DNA from: Micropterus salmoides
Taxonomy: Eukaryota; Chordata; Actinopteri; Centrarchiformes; Centrarchidae
DNA length: 64,000 nucleotides
Direction: 5' to 3'
Assembly (NCBI RefSeq): GCF_014851395.1
Contig: NW_024040040.1
Coordinates: 14,745,403 to 14,809,402 of the forward strand
The position numbers were made by a program, and so were the translations under genes. This document shows positions 49,401 to 59,956 of the stretch, piece after piece. Under the pieces are notes generated by a model. It was not told the origin of the DNA, ran no database searches, and saw only the letters and a program-made list of their open reading frames with translations. How positions within the stretch are numbered: position 1 is the stretch's first letter; every line of letters starts with the position of its first letter.

Positions 49401-52400
49401 GAAGGCCTTCAGATGTTGTCAGTACTACTGAATATTACTAACTTCTATAGCCATGGACTGCTTGTGACATCAGTTGGATTTGCTGCCTGTCCTGCCTGTG
49501 TTGACAACCTTACTAATTTGTGAGGCCAAGTGGAAGATGTAATCACCAATTACATGACCATTTTTCAGTTCATGGTTCACGTTCAATCTGGCACGACTCC
49601 AACACACCATATGCCCCCCCCCCCCCCTCCTAACTTTTGTGATGTGTAACCTACAACACTATGTTTTGCACCTCTCCTCTGCAGTGACTGATCAGTTTAA
49701 GCTTAGGCAGTTTTATTTTGTTACTTTTTCTTTCATATTCAACATTAATACCGTGGTATGTTTCTGTCTTTCTTTATCCCCTTTTGTCTTTTCCAGTAAG
49801 TCTGGAGGGAACTCTTCTTCCAGTGTAGAGGATGAGGTATCTGCCTCTATCCGCCCTCTCATATCCTCGGCAGGTGAGGACATCGGACAGGGGGAGAGGG
49901 CTGTTAATAGCCAGCTGCCAGCTTAGTGCCAAGCTTCCTGAACCGCAACAACATAGAAAGAATAAGATTCTAAAGCCTTCCCATGTCTCTGCATAGAGCA
50001 TAAGTTCACTGCGTAGAGTTGTTGGTACATTTTCCCATGATCCTCCTCTTCCTCCAGTTGAGGACTGCAGGCGCTCTGAGACTGGGGCTTACCACAGTGT
50101 GAACCCAACGACAAGACTATGAACCCCCCCTGAACTGCATTCATGTGACTTTGTGAATATAACCTTAGGACAATAGAAATACTATGTGTATGTTGCCGGT
50201 TATCCTTTATAGGTTTCCTTTGCTGTGTATTATGACGAAAAGTTGCTTATGTGAAGCATGTTTGAAGTTTTTGTTTCTGAGATATTATGGTGACGCCTCC
50301 CCTAGCAGCAGCTACTGACGACCCTGTCACTGTCTTCTCTCCCCTCCTACAGGAAAACAGAAACAGAAAGTGGTAAGTTGGTGACGGTAAAACCTACTCA
50401 TTTACCATCCACTAGACTCCTGTTTTTGTCATCATAAAATGACAGGAACTAGTAGCACTGACAGGAAGTTACAACCTCATATCACATCCTAGGGCACATA
50501 ATACTTCAGCCCTACTGAAGTATACAGTGCCAGCTCATCACCATTCCTGTGATGCCAAAGTACTGTAGATGCTTTTGATCTTAGTACTTTTGATAAAGTT
50601 TTTTGGGGAGCTTGTTTTATACATTCATCATATTAGATGGTGTTTTTGGTGGTTTTCAGCCAAAGTGTCGAAGATACATCATGACTAAAGGACAATATTA
50701 CAGGAATAGTTGAAAGTTTTTGGGAAATTTGCGTTTTCTGTGCTTGCTGAGAGTCGCGTCTTGGGTCTGTATGTTAAGTGTGAAATTACAGCCAACAGCT
50801 TGTTAGCTTAGCTTAGCACTGGAAATAGGGGGAAACAGCTAGCCTGTCTTTGTCAATAGAAATCCGCTTACCACAGCTCACTAATCAACATGTCATATCT
50901 GGTTTGGTGGTAGATAGATTTTTTAGCTTTGGACAGAGCCAGGATAGCTAGTTTGGCTGTAGCTTGATATTTAGCGTATAGACATGAGAGATCTTGTAAT
51001 CTAATTATCTGCAAAAAGCCAGTTTCCCAAAATGTGGATCTATTCCTCTTAAATATACGAGGGTCTAACGACTGCTGGGCAGAAAAGGCGACTTTATGGA
51101 AATGTATGCTATTCTTTGAGCCTTTCCAGCAGTGAGACTAAAATGTGTCCTTAGGATTGGGCTAGAAGAGAAAAGGCCATAGAGTCATTAAAATCAAAAT
51201 GGATTATTTTCACTTTAGAAGAATCAGTGTTCTTAGAACATGAACCTCAGGCTCTATGGAAGGAAAGAAAACAACTGAATACCTAATTGTGAAATGCAAC
51301 CACAACTAAATACTGAATGTTGAAACTCAAACACCAACGTAGAGCCTAGAAATATTTCACTTTAAAAACATTCATCTGAATTTATGTGGTTTGATTCAGA
51401 TTCAGGCAGAAAGGTCAAGAGAAAAAATAAAAACATTTGCTGAAATTGGTCAAATTTTGATACCAAAATTCCAGATTCATTCAGACCTGAACATTTTTGA
51501 CTCTACCCTAATTAATTAATAATTTAAGTACAAAAACTTTTAGACATTTGCACATTAAAAAAATTAATAGAACAACTTTAGACCAAAAAAATTGTCATGG
51601 AGATATAGTTCACTTGGGCCAATTAACAAAACGGCTTTTACAGCCACTAAACCTGCACAAATAAGACAAAAAGAAACTCAAAGCACCTGCAAATGGTGCC
51701 AAGCAAATAGAGTCTTGGTGTTTCAGTGCTATATACACATATTTAAATGAGGTAATATGCATACATTTGGTGAAAAATTGGCCCATTTCTATACAAATGA
51801 GCCAGGGCTAATAGCCATATGCATTTCAGGTGAAAATATTAGCATATTTAGAGAGTTTGTGCTGACTGAAGTGCATTTACAAGAGGTGTCACACCCAGAC
51901 TTTCCAGTGATCAAGGCAGCGCTGATTGTAGCCAGGCGAAGCAATAGTGCATCAGAGAACATTATATGCACACAAATGCACGAGGGAGGAGTGCACAGTT
52001 AAAGCATCACACTCTGAAATACTAAATACAGAGTCATCGAAAAATAAGAGACATCTCGCAGAAAGATACGAATAAAAGCACAAATGGAATTAATAGATGA
52101 TCAGAACAGTTTTTAGTAATTCGAATATGTTCCCTTTGAAATCAAACATTTAAAAATATGAGTGGAATGTTCTTGCAGCTGCATTTATAAAATGTTTTCA
52201 CACAAATGTTGCTTAACTACTTCATTTGATATGCTACTTAAGTACGCTTTAAGAACAAATATTACTGAGACCACTACAGAAAATTGCAGATAAACATTTA
52301 GCAGTTGCAAAAAAGGGCAAATTTGACTCTGCTGCAAAACTTTATGGGGGTGTTTGCTCTGTAATATCATTAGCGCAATATCTTTTGTGAATCGGACCTT

Positions 52401-52655
52401 GAGATGGGGCATATAGCGCTTGCAAGTGATGTGCAATTCATTCACCCCTCAGTACACTGAGTTATCTCCATGATAACTGAGCAAACTCCCACAGAACCGG
52501 AAAAGGCAAGCAGTTGGTCTTTAGTTAAGGTGATTTATGTTTTTTTATTTTATTATTATTTTGGTCAGACTACTGTTTCCAAGGTCAAGAATGAACTTTC
52601 TTTCTTAACTTTTTTTGGGGGGGGCTAAAAACAAACAAACAAACAAACAAACAAA

Positions 52656-52726
<71 letters not shown>

Positions 52727-55700
52727 GAACTCTTTCTTTCTGAATTGTCTGAATCCTAAAATATACTTAAAATCAAGTTTTCAAGAGGAAAAACTCATCT
52801 AGATAGCTAGACAAAGACCGCTAGAAAAGTAAAAGTTCTGTGGGATTATTTCAGCATTTTGTATCCAGTAGTGACTCAATTTCACAAGTAGATATTCAGT
52901 TATAAGAATCAAATCCTTTGCCAGTGTGTTTTTTAAGCTGACAGGTAATAATGTTATAAATTACAAAGAAATATATTATATTTGCATCAGTAATACTATA
53001 GGAATGGAGTAGTAATTCTTCATTTTGTTTGTCAGCTCTGCATCTTTAAATTAATAGGTTCACATAACTACATTATATATCTAGTATTACCACTTTGGCA
53101 TGGTGCAGTGCCCTCGTGCTATTGTGATACTTGGTCTGGTATTGTGTTAATTGGTTAGTAACATCAGTGTAGCCATCATAACCATCCACCCATGTAGCAA
53201 ATGATAAATCATGTAGGCTATGTAATAACATGTTCATTTAAATATTTTAATGAAGTTACTTGCCAAAAGATGTCGTGATTGCTTACGACAACAATGAACA
53301 ATTTACAATATGTAATAATGACCTACATTATCAGGAAAAGGTTTAACAACAACATTTTGCAGGAAATAATTACAGCAAAACATTAATTTATCCCATTTTG
53401 TGTATTTATTACATTTTGACAAGTTATATCAGGGTACATTATTATTTGCTACATGCCTCAACATAGCAATAAACCATTTAACACATCTGATTGGAATTCA
53501 AAGTCAGCTGACTCAACAGTCCACTACTGCTGTGTGCTCTATGTGTTTTTTGTGGAGCAATGGAGTTACTTTGATCCATTGTCTTGTTTGTTATAAGTCA
53601 ACTGCTGCTGAATGAATGTGTTTGTGTTAACAGACGGAGCACGTCCCCCCATATGATGTGGTTCCCTCCATGAGGCCTGTAGTGCTGGTGGGACCCTCCC
53701 TCAAGGGTTATGAGGTGCGCAGTAAAATGTCCTAAAATATCCTTTTAATTTTTTCAGTGATTACGGGCCTTTGTTCAAACAGCATAAATAGCACTGATGT
53801 TACAGAATGACAGTCTAACCCCCCTCCAGAGATCATTACATGTGATGTTTACCAGCACAAGAAGGACAAGAGTACAGAAAGGAGATGAGTCCTGTACGTC
53901 TTTCTCCCAAAATAGCTCGCTGTTGGTGCAGTTAATTGTGAGTGTGTCATCGCCCACGTAACATCCAGATTGCAGCCAGACTAACAAGGAGACTTAAGAG
54001 GTCAGATGAAAATATGTTGTGTAATTGGCAGATTTGAGCTGATTTCTGTAAAGAGCATTAACTGTCATTACTTCCATTGCATTTTGTAAATTTATTTTGT
54101 ACCAAGGAATGCACACAATATTAGGAGCAAAATGTGGTGCTATAATAAAAGAAAAAATCCTAACTACAAAAACACTTGGAAGTATACAGACGACAGTAAA
54201 GTTACTCTAGAAGAAGAGTTATTCTTTAATTTATTCAACTGTCTTTTCACTCAGATAAGGCATCATATGTTGTGGTTTTTTAGCAGCAGAAGAAATGCCA
54301 TCTGTCTTGTTCTCCTGCATTTGCCTGATGGATGGGGGCTTATTCATATTTAGGGTCATTACGGAGCCTATCCCAGCATGCACTGGGCAGGAAGCAGGAA
54401 AAACACTGTGGGCAGATTATCAGTCTATCACACTCCTGACACATAGACAAACACATTTAAACTCATCTATTGCAATTACAAATCTTCAATCAAACAGTTT
54501 AATTTAATCATTAGAGGAAAACAGCGGACTACACTCAGAAAGAACCAGGGTTGAGATTCATGTTAACAGCTGGATATAAAGGCCACAAGTTGTTCTACTT
54601 ATTTAACCTTTTTTAACTGTGTTGAGATAAAAAGGAGCCATCTGGCCAAGATATGTTGCAATAACACTATACATGTGCCACAGCTGAATAGAAATGGGAT
54701 TGTAAAATCATAAATAACAATTCTAACATTGTCACGTAAATATCCATATATATAATATCAATATATATAATGAACTCTTCCCTTTTTCTATGCAGGTGAC
54801 CGACATGATGCAGAAAGCACTGTTTGACTTCCTCAAGCACAGATTTGACGGCAGGTAAGCCAAATATTTATCGTGCCAAGTAATGACCGTGTGTTTGATA
54901 GTTTGGTCACATTTTGGTAACCGCTGGTTTTGGACTAAAGTTGGCTGAATGATTCATCTCATCACTGCATTTTCGCTAGTTTAAATTACATTCACCGCTC
55001 CATAAATTACAGGTCACACTTCTTCTGTTGTGAGGTTTTGAGAACTGTTATGTTGCATGTAGTGAATAAGCTCTAACATCCTGCCATTGAAATAAACATA
55101 GTGGCCTTTGATGAATGTGCAAAAATATTTTTTAAATAGCATAGTTTTAGAAAACAGCAAGAGACTATAAAGTATTTATTCAGCATGAAGATAAAAGTTA
55201 TTATGCAACCAATACTTCAAGAAAGGTTGGACAACCACAAGGATATCCTCAACACTACTGGCCTATTTGTCAGCATGCTTCACATTATCCAGACAAAATG
55301 TATGTCCAATAAATGAACAATACAAATCACATTACCGAGGATCTAATTCATCTAAGTGAACCTGTTTTCATGTTTTTAAAATGTTCTTTTTTTTAATAGG
55401 ATATCTATCACACGAGTCACAGCAGATATATCATTAGCAAAGAGGTCTGTTCTCAACAACCCCAGTAAGAGGGCCATCATTGAAAGATCCAACACTCGCT
55501 CCAGTTTAGGTAAGAAGACTCTGCGTGTTCCACCGTGCTCTGTTTATTTTCATATAAGTCCATTTTAAAAAGAAATCATAACTACTTTATTACGTAGAGG
55601 CTCAACTACAGAATGTTTAAACCTGTGTAAGCTAATTCTTTTAGCCACTTGGGGGCAGCAGAAACAAGCTGTGAACACTGACATGTTATCAAAATTGAAT

Positions 55701-58129
55701 GGTGATATGGCTGATTTGTTAGCCTTCACCAACTCCTAAGGGAAATATCTGGCGCTAAGTGCTCCATGCAACATGCTAAAATGCTGTTTAGAGCTGAGCG
55801 GAGTTGCAGAACGGTATGATAATTTTTTGCAGGATTGTCTCTCTTTCACATTCAGGTATTTTTTTGATCCATTATTACTATAAAAAGATTGATTAGCAAA
55901 GATGATAAAAACAAAGCAGAACTGTGCAAATGTCTAAATGTATGTTGTGTATTTTTTTATTGTATCATCAGCTGAGGTGCAGAGTGAGATTGAGAGGATC
56001 TTTGAGTTGGCTCGCTCCCTGCAGCTGGTGGTACTAGACGCCGACACCATCAACCACCCAGCCCAGCTCCTCAAGACCTCCCTGGCCCCCATCATTGTTC
56101 ATGTTAAAGTCTCCTCGCCGAAGGTAAGGAGAGTTGGGTGAACATAGCCAAATGTGAAAAACACATCTCAAAGCAATAACATCAATTTAACTCTCTGTGA
56201 CAAGCCCAATAGAAGGTTTCCCACTGAGTCATTCAGTTGGTGGAGACAAACAACAAGAACACCTAGACATGTTAAAGGTAACAGTCTTTATGTTAGGTTG
56301 ATATTTAAACCAGCATGAAATACTGTAAAACTTTAAAGCCACTGATTAACATGCAAGGCTTTTTAATGTAGCGTGTGGAGTCAGTGGAGACTTTAAATCT
56401 GCACCAAGTAATCTGCACAGTGGCACCTTTGCATGGAAGAGAACGTCTGCCGCACTCTACACTAGGGCTATAACAATGTCCAGTCTAGTTAGTCTGGGTG
56501 TGGAGGGTGAATAATCTGATGTGCTCACACAAGAGTGCGACCACAGATCAGAAAAGATGCAGCATCAAATTCTGATTGAAACGGTGCCCCTCGTTTAAAG
56601 GCAGTCATATCCTGGTCAGGTGACTTTCACACTTGATTTACACACTGCACCCTCCTCGCATGCAAACTGCTCGCTTTGCTACAGCTGACCAGGAAAACTG
56701 ACCAGTCCACAAACTGATCAGGAAGCAGCAATATCACCTGTAAAAGCAGGATACTGAGGTCACGTGTCCAAATCCCCACCTCCCAAACATGTGCAGACAT
56801 CAAAAGGAAAGCCTTAAAAAAAACAAATGTTTATTATTATTTGAAATGTGGTTTTATTCGTTTATTTATAGTTTGATACTGGATTCAAGTAAATACCCAC
56901 CATTTATAGTTTTTAGAATATTAATTCCCCTTCAGTTTTGGAGCAGGTGCACCCAAAGCTGCGATACATTTGGTTCAGTGTAACTGGAACATCATGTACT
57001 CTACTACTCTGCCATCCAGGTTCTGCAGAGGCTAGTCAAGTCCAGAGGGAAGTCTCAGAGCAAACACCTGAATGTGCAGCTTGTGGCAGCTGACAAATTG
57101 GCCCAGTGCCCTCCAGTAAGTGGCTATTATACTGGCTAATGGCGTCCTATTTTTTTGTTTAAAAATGTAAATTAAAAATGTCTCCTATGTTCAAATGAGA
57201 TTCAGACATATTTTTAAACCAAAATGAATTTTTAAAAAATATATTTTTGGATTTAATTTTATTTTCTCTATATTGACATATATTTTCACTAATTTCACGT
57301 ATAATAGTAATATCATACGATACCATTCTACGCACAGACCTACGGTGTCAGTGTGGAGATCATCTATGTTTCATCTCATTTTAATCATTAGCTTCATACC
57401 TGGTTTCCTGCCTCTGACCATCTGCTGCTAACAGGAAATGTTTGACATCATCCTGGATGAGAACCAGCTGGAGGACGCCTGTGAGCATCTCGCTGAATAC
57501 CTCGAGGCCTACTGGAAAGCAACCCATACCTCGATGGCGACCCCCCTAAACCCCCTGTTGGGACGCAACCTGGGCCCCACCACCCTCACCCCGTACCCCA
57601 CCAGCATCTCTGGACTGCAGGTACACATCCACTAGCCCCAGGGTTTAGTTTACTATTTATCTGTAGAGTTGCCCATACTGTGTGTGAGGAGATAATAAAA
57701 GTAAGAGACAATGCCAGGATAACAGGAATCAAGTCTCCCTTTCATTCAAACCCTTAGGGACCTGTCAAACCTCCTGATTCTGCAGTATATTTGGAATAAT
57801 GGTTAGACAATGGTGCAGCTTTTCCCCTGTACTTACCTGTGTCCTTGGTATGTTCATATGATTAGCAGAGCCAAAGAATGCGGCAGAGCAACCACACGGG
57901 AGACCATTCTACCCCGAACGAACGGCGCAACCTGATGACAGCAGACGAAAATTACCACAACGAGCGGGCGCACAAGGGACGCAACCGCATGTCCTCTGGC
58001 TCACAGCATAGCCGGGAGCAGCAGGACCCCTACCAGGACTACCAGGACCCCTATCAGGATGCATACAAGCCACATCGCAATCGCAGTTCACCGGGCAGCT
58101 ACAGCCATGACTCCCGACACCGGCTCTGA
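38462..58129 (+). CDS. cacnb4: Voltage-gated calcium channel beta-4 subunit, alternative N-termini
   Basis: Cytosolic auxiliary subunit that binds the alpha-interaction domain of high-voltage-activated calcium channel alpha-1 subunits, and sets surface level and gating (family knowledge). Long form: 38462-38524, 40402-40485, then the common exons 47694-47864, 48048-48170, 48261-48388, 49797-49873, 50353-50372, 53634-53714, 54796-54854, 55400-55509, 55972-56123, 57020-57115, 57435-57620, 57869-58129. This gives 536 residues. The short form replaces the first two exons with 44101-44145 and gives 502 residues. Human forms are about 520 and 486. All introns are GT-AG and phases match. Beta-4 identity comes from MYDNLYLHG, LKRSDGSTTSTSFILRQ, ADSYTSRPSDSDVSLEE, NERRNLMTADENYHNERA and YSHDSRHRL. 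Which teleost paralogue (4a or 4b) is undetermined. Confidence 0.97.
40507..41062. mobile_element. Non-autonomous DNA transposon next to cacnb4 exon 2
   Basis: It starts TGTCAGGATTTTGG and ends CAGGATCGTGACA, so the ends are imperfect inverted repeats (TGTCA, GAT). The interior is a purine-rich, ACA-rich stretch typical of a common percomorph repeat (ACACAGGTGAGG, AACGAGACACAAG). No open reading frame. I see no clear target duplication. A hAT-type affiliation is likely but not proven. It begins only 21 bp after the exon 2 donor site. Confidence 0.6.
41462..41560 (-). repeat. Interspersed-repeat tail (LINE-type)
   Basis: AGAATCAGAATCAGAAGGAG, CTTTATTGCCAAGTAGTGTT, ACACATACAAGGAATTTGC and GGTGCTACACA match a very widespread teleost repeat. 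I judge it to be a LINE 3' tail in inverted orientation; the exact family is not certain. Confidence 0.6.
42510..42720. repeat. ATTAATC-type dispersed repeat, copy 2
   Basis: TAGCTGAAATGATTAAATTA, CAGCTATTTTGATTATTGAT, TTTCAAATGTGAGAATTTGC and ATTGAATATCTTTGCATTTT appear in the order of the same family. In a cacnb4 intron. Confidence 0.55.
43540..44100 (+). promoter_or_regulatory. Probable internal promoter / 5' UTR of the short cacnb4 form
   Basis: Composition changes here to GC- and pyrimidine-rich within an AT-rich intron. A CCAAT box (CCAATCAGC) lies at about 43640, a CTG/CCG-rich triplet stretch at about 43697-43730 and a GTGTGT run at about 43747-43775. Two short upstream reading frames begin near 43787-43797. 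A strong polypyrimidine tract (about 44000-44070) ends in TCTAG at 44073, so the UTR may be spliced just before the start codon. Promoter identity is inferred from position and composition. Confidence 0.5.
44101..44145 (+). other. cacnb4: cacnb4 short-form alternative first coding exon
   Basis: It encodes 15 residues, MYDNLYLHGFEDSEA, then a GTGAGTG donor. This is nearly identical to the mammalian beta-4a N-terminus, with one substitution. An in-frame TAG at 44071-44073 lies ten codons upstream, so this ATG is the start. The exon joins 47694 in phase 0, exactly as exon 40402-40485 does, so the two N-termini are mutually exclusive. Confidence 0.92.
44304..44350. repeat. Poly-G plus (TG)n microsatellite
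   Basis: A 13-base G run followed by TGTTGGGG and about 14 TG units, 160 bp after the short-form first exon of cacnb4. Confidence 0.9.
46505..46740. repeat. Probable MITE-like dispersed repeat
   Basis: GCTTTCAGACCAAACGCGAA at the left and CTTCGCTTTTGCTCTGATAG at the right, with CGCTGCAAGTGTTCACAC inside, is CpG-richer than its surroundings and resembles Harbinger-type fish repeats. Family assignment is a guess. Confidence 0.35.
47694..47864 (+). other. cacnb4: cacnb4 first common exon, with Q/S-rich insertion
   Basis: It encodes 57 residues: GSADSYTSRPSDSDVSLEE, then a Gln/Ser-rich stretch (about 47760-47822), then QEREQQATVQLERAK. Mammalian beta-4 passes almost directly from the acidic segment to QEREQQ, so about 18 residues are extra here. 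At DNA level the extra part is a degenerate CAGAGC-type short tandem repeat kept in frame. The region just before the SH3 domain is a flexible, variable part of beta subunits. Confidence 0.93.
48048..48388 (+). other. cacnb4: cacnb4 SH3 domain exons
   Basis: Exons 48048-48170 and 48261-48388 encode TKPVAFAVRTNVSYCGALDE, AISFDAKDFLHIKE, then [20 protein letters not shown] and IPSPLKLENI. This is the SH3-like core of membrane-associated guanylate kinase family calcium channel beta subunits, about residues 107-178 of the long form. The WWIGR and GFIPSP blocks are intact. The second exon ends in phase 2 within the start of the HOOK region. Confidence 0.95.
49797..50372 (+). other. cacnb4: cacnb4 HOOK-region exons, including a 20-nt microexon
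   Basis: Exon 49797-49873 (77 nt) encodes KSGGNSSSSVEDEVSAS and the following SIRPLISSA segment. Microexon 50353-50372 (20 nt) encodes KQKQKV and completes a split glycine. The HOOK linker between SH3 and guanylate kinase domains is where beta subunits differ in inactivation behaviour (family knowledge). Removing the 77-nt exon, the microexon or both shifts the frame relative to 53634, except that 77+20=97 still leaves phase unbalanced; simple skipping would therefore truncate the protein. Confidence 0.9.
50690..51050 (+). repeat. GCTTAGC-family dispersed repeat, copy 2
   Basis: Contains AGCTTGTTAGCTTAGCTTAG, GGGGGAAACAGCTAGCCTG, CCACAGCTCACTAATCAACA and ends TTTCCCAAAATGTGGA. Same family and orientation as copy 1. 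Confidence 0.75.
51580..52480. repeat. Probable DNA-transposon-derived stretch in a cacnb4 intron
   Basis: The left side has TTGGGCCAATTAACAAAACG and ATATTTAAATGAGGTAATATGC; the right side has TAGCGCAATATCTTTTGTGA followed by ATCGGACC, which loosely mirrors the left end. Similar words flank common fish DNA elements. No transposase is recognisable. Confidence 0.35.
52632..52722. repeat. Compound microsatellite (AAAC)n-(A)n-(AT)n-(GT)n
   Basis: Uninterrupted AAAC units, an A-run, about 13 AT and about 16 GT/TG units in sequence, in the cacnb4 intron 50373-53633. Confidence 0.95.
54290..54460 (-). repeat. SINE-like repeat fragment, inverted
   Basis: GGAGCCTATCCCAGCATGCA, TGGGCAGGAAGCAGG and CAGATTATCAGTCTATCAC are the reverse complement of the conserved downstream segment of the same fish repeat. 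In a cacnb4 intron. Confidence 0.55.
55640..55830 (+). repeat. Dispersed repeat 'CTCCACCAACT' family, copy 3
   Basis: Contains TTAGCCACTTGGGGGCAGCA, TTCACCAACTCCTAAGGGAA, ATATCTGGCGCTAAGTGCTC. Lies in a cacnb4 intron, between two guanylate kinase exons. Confidence 0.6.
57435..58129 (+). other. cacnb4: cacnb4 end of GK domain and C-terminal tail
   Basis: Exon 57435-57620 encodes EMFDIILDENQLEDACEHLA, EYLEAYWKATH and the variable proline-rich start of the tail. Exon 57869-58129 encodes SQRMRQSNHTGDHSTPNERR, NLMTADENYHNERAHKGRNR and ends YSHDSRHRL with TGA at 58127-58129. The tail carries a direct DPYQD duplication (58025-58060) absent from the human form as I recall it. In mammals the beta-4 C-terminus is linked to nuclear functions and to epilepsy/ataxia truncations; it is complete here. 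Confidence 0.94.
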
Positions 58130-58176
58130 GCCTCTTCTATCATCACCGTGGCCCAAACGGCCCAGGTTCCACCCAA

Positions 58177-58182
58177 AATAAA
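58177..58182 (+). terminator. Candidate proximal cacnb4 polyadenylation signal
   Basis: Canonical AATAAA about 48 nt after the stop codon. T-rich sequence with GTTTGTGTT follows at about 58220-58240, giving a plausible downstream element. It would give a very short UTR; distal sites are equally possible. Confidence 0.3.
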
Positions 58183-59956
58183 CGCTGCAACAGAGCCAAA
58201 ACGGTCCCAAATTGTACCCTTTTGTTACGGTTTGTGTTAATTTGTTTTGTCTACTTGGCTATTTTTCACTTAAAAAGTCCAACAAAAATTTTGTTTTTAA
58301 GCAACCAGGGCAAACCCCCGTCAATCAACTGCGCGAGTAGTCGAGAGGTTCTGGAAGCCAACATTAACTAATGCTGTAACATTAATTATTTTAACTTATG
58401 TTTCTGGGACCTTTTGGGATTGTACGTCTGCTCAGCACCCGTGCAGCGCAGATTGTGCTTGTTGCTAGTGTCAGCAAGCTAATTATGGGCAGTGGTCAGA
58501 TGGTGATGGTGTGTGGGCTTCTAAGTGCCTGGGACGCCGCACCAGGTCGGACGGAAGTCCACTGCACACAGACTGCTGAAGGCTGCTGACCCCTACCCTG
58601 GACCATGTATAAATCCTCTCACCATTTAGCTAATTGCATGCTGATAGATGATCAACCTCCGCATCCACTTCATTGATATTTTGTACCTAGCATTCTGGAT
58701 TCTCCCATGATGAGATGTAGATACGGAGGTCCAATTTTCTAAATCACCTGATTGTGTGGATAGGCGGTAGGTGGTGGGTTTGTGTGGGGGAGTGCAGATG
58801 ATATCTGGCTGCTAGTTTTGAAAACTGGTGCTTCACATTCCCAAACTATTTTGCTATTTGAAAGTCACTTTGAGCAAGGCCAGCTTTTCTGTAGCATAGC
58901 TTTAGGATTTCATTTGGGTGAAGACCCTCACCGTCATAAGTGGAGCAGATTCTGATGGTGCTGGGATCAGATCTCAGTTACACTGTAGGAGAAGGCAATA
59001 CTGCTCTGTTTTTAACATCTAGGACTTAGAGAGTTAGAGAAGGCAATATCTGTGACAGTCTGTCAGATAGTATAGTGAAATACAATAGCAAAATACTACT
59101 TGAGATGCCATTTGATGTTGTCGACATGTGGACCAGCATAAAAACCAATGCTGTGAGAACCTTTAGAGCAGTTTGGGATGTTTAGTCTAATATTTTCGGT
59201 GTGAAGAATAGGATTGGGAACAGTCTTTCTGTTTGATAGACCTCAAAGAGCATCTTATGCTGAAACTACAGGTTGTTTTGCATTTATTAGCATTGAAATC
59301 AAAGCGTTGTATAGCGTTAAAAACAAAGGTACAAATGTTGGTTAAGTCTTGCCATTGGTTCATGGCCATCGAAGTTCCTTCCTGTAGTTTTAGGGGATTA
59401 AAGCATTAAAAATGTGACATGGCAGGATAAGTTGCATCACGTTCATTCTCTGTGTAGCTGGCATGTTGTCCTGACTGCAGAGCATGTTCCCTCCAAAAGT
59501 AAAATAGAACCCTACTGTAATCAAGTTGATGTTTGTAGAACTATAGGGCACCTTTCTCCAAAAAAAAGAAGAAAAATAGAAAAGAAAAAGATGGCCCAAA
59601 TTTCACATGTCTCTGGATCCTTGAGGTTTGTAACTCAATATGCTGAAACGGCTAACAGAAAACATTTAAGTATTGGTTTATGTAAAGTTTTTAAGAGTTT
59701 CAGTGAATTGCATGACTGAAAAGTGGAGCCACCATCATGATAACAGCTTCTATTAATTATGTTTTAAGGTAGAAAGTGCACTGAAACAGCTGTCTAACAG
59801 TGATACAACTCCAACCCCTGCCCTCACAAAAAATTGAGATAATATAATGGTGCTTTGTATGGAAGCACAGAGCTGCTGTAGTTGCCAATCATGATTTTAA
59901 ATCTTGTTATCATTATCATAATGTACTGTACATATCTTATTCTTTTAAAATGTTGT

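Larger units (their letters stand above)
53634..57115 (+). other. cacnb4: cacnb4 guanylate kinase-like domain exons
   Basis: Exons 53634-53714, 54796-54854, 55400-55509, 55972-56123 and 57020-57115 encode about residues 223-388 (long form); the domain runs on into the next exon. Blocks: RPVVLVGPSLKGYE, MMQKALFDFLKHRFDGR, ISITRVTADISLAKRS, PSKRAIIERSNTRSSL, EIERIFELARSLQLVVLDAD, SLAPIIVHVKVSSPKV, GKSQSKHLNVQLVAADKLAQ. The nucleotide-binding loop is GPSLKGYE, not a working P-loop, as in all beta subunits: the domain binds channel protein rather than phosphorylating GMP (family knowledge). Confidence 0.95.
48389..57434 (+). other. cacnb4 body introns: content of the longer ones
   Basis: 48389-49796 has a poly-C run at about 49614-49627 and otherwise nothing I can name. 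50373-53633 holds a GCTTAGC-family repeat (about 50690-51050), a probable DNA-transposon-derived stretch (about 51580-52480) and a compound microsatellite (52632-52722). 53715-54795 holds a SINE-like fragment (about 54290-54460). 54855-55399 has nothing I can name. 55510-55971 holds a dispersed repeat (about 55640-55830). 56124-57019 and 57116-57434 show no recognisable feature. Confidence 0.6.

Noticed and set aside
51757..52002. 81-codon frame in a cacnb4 intron
   Set aside because: Lies inside a repeat-derived stretch, with no family match and no splice context.
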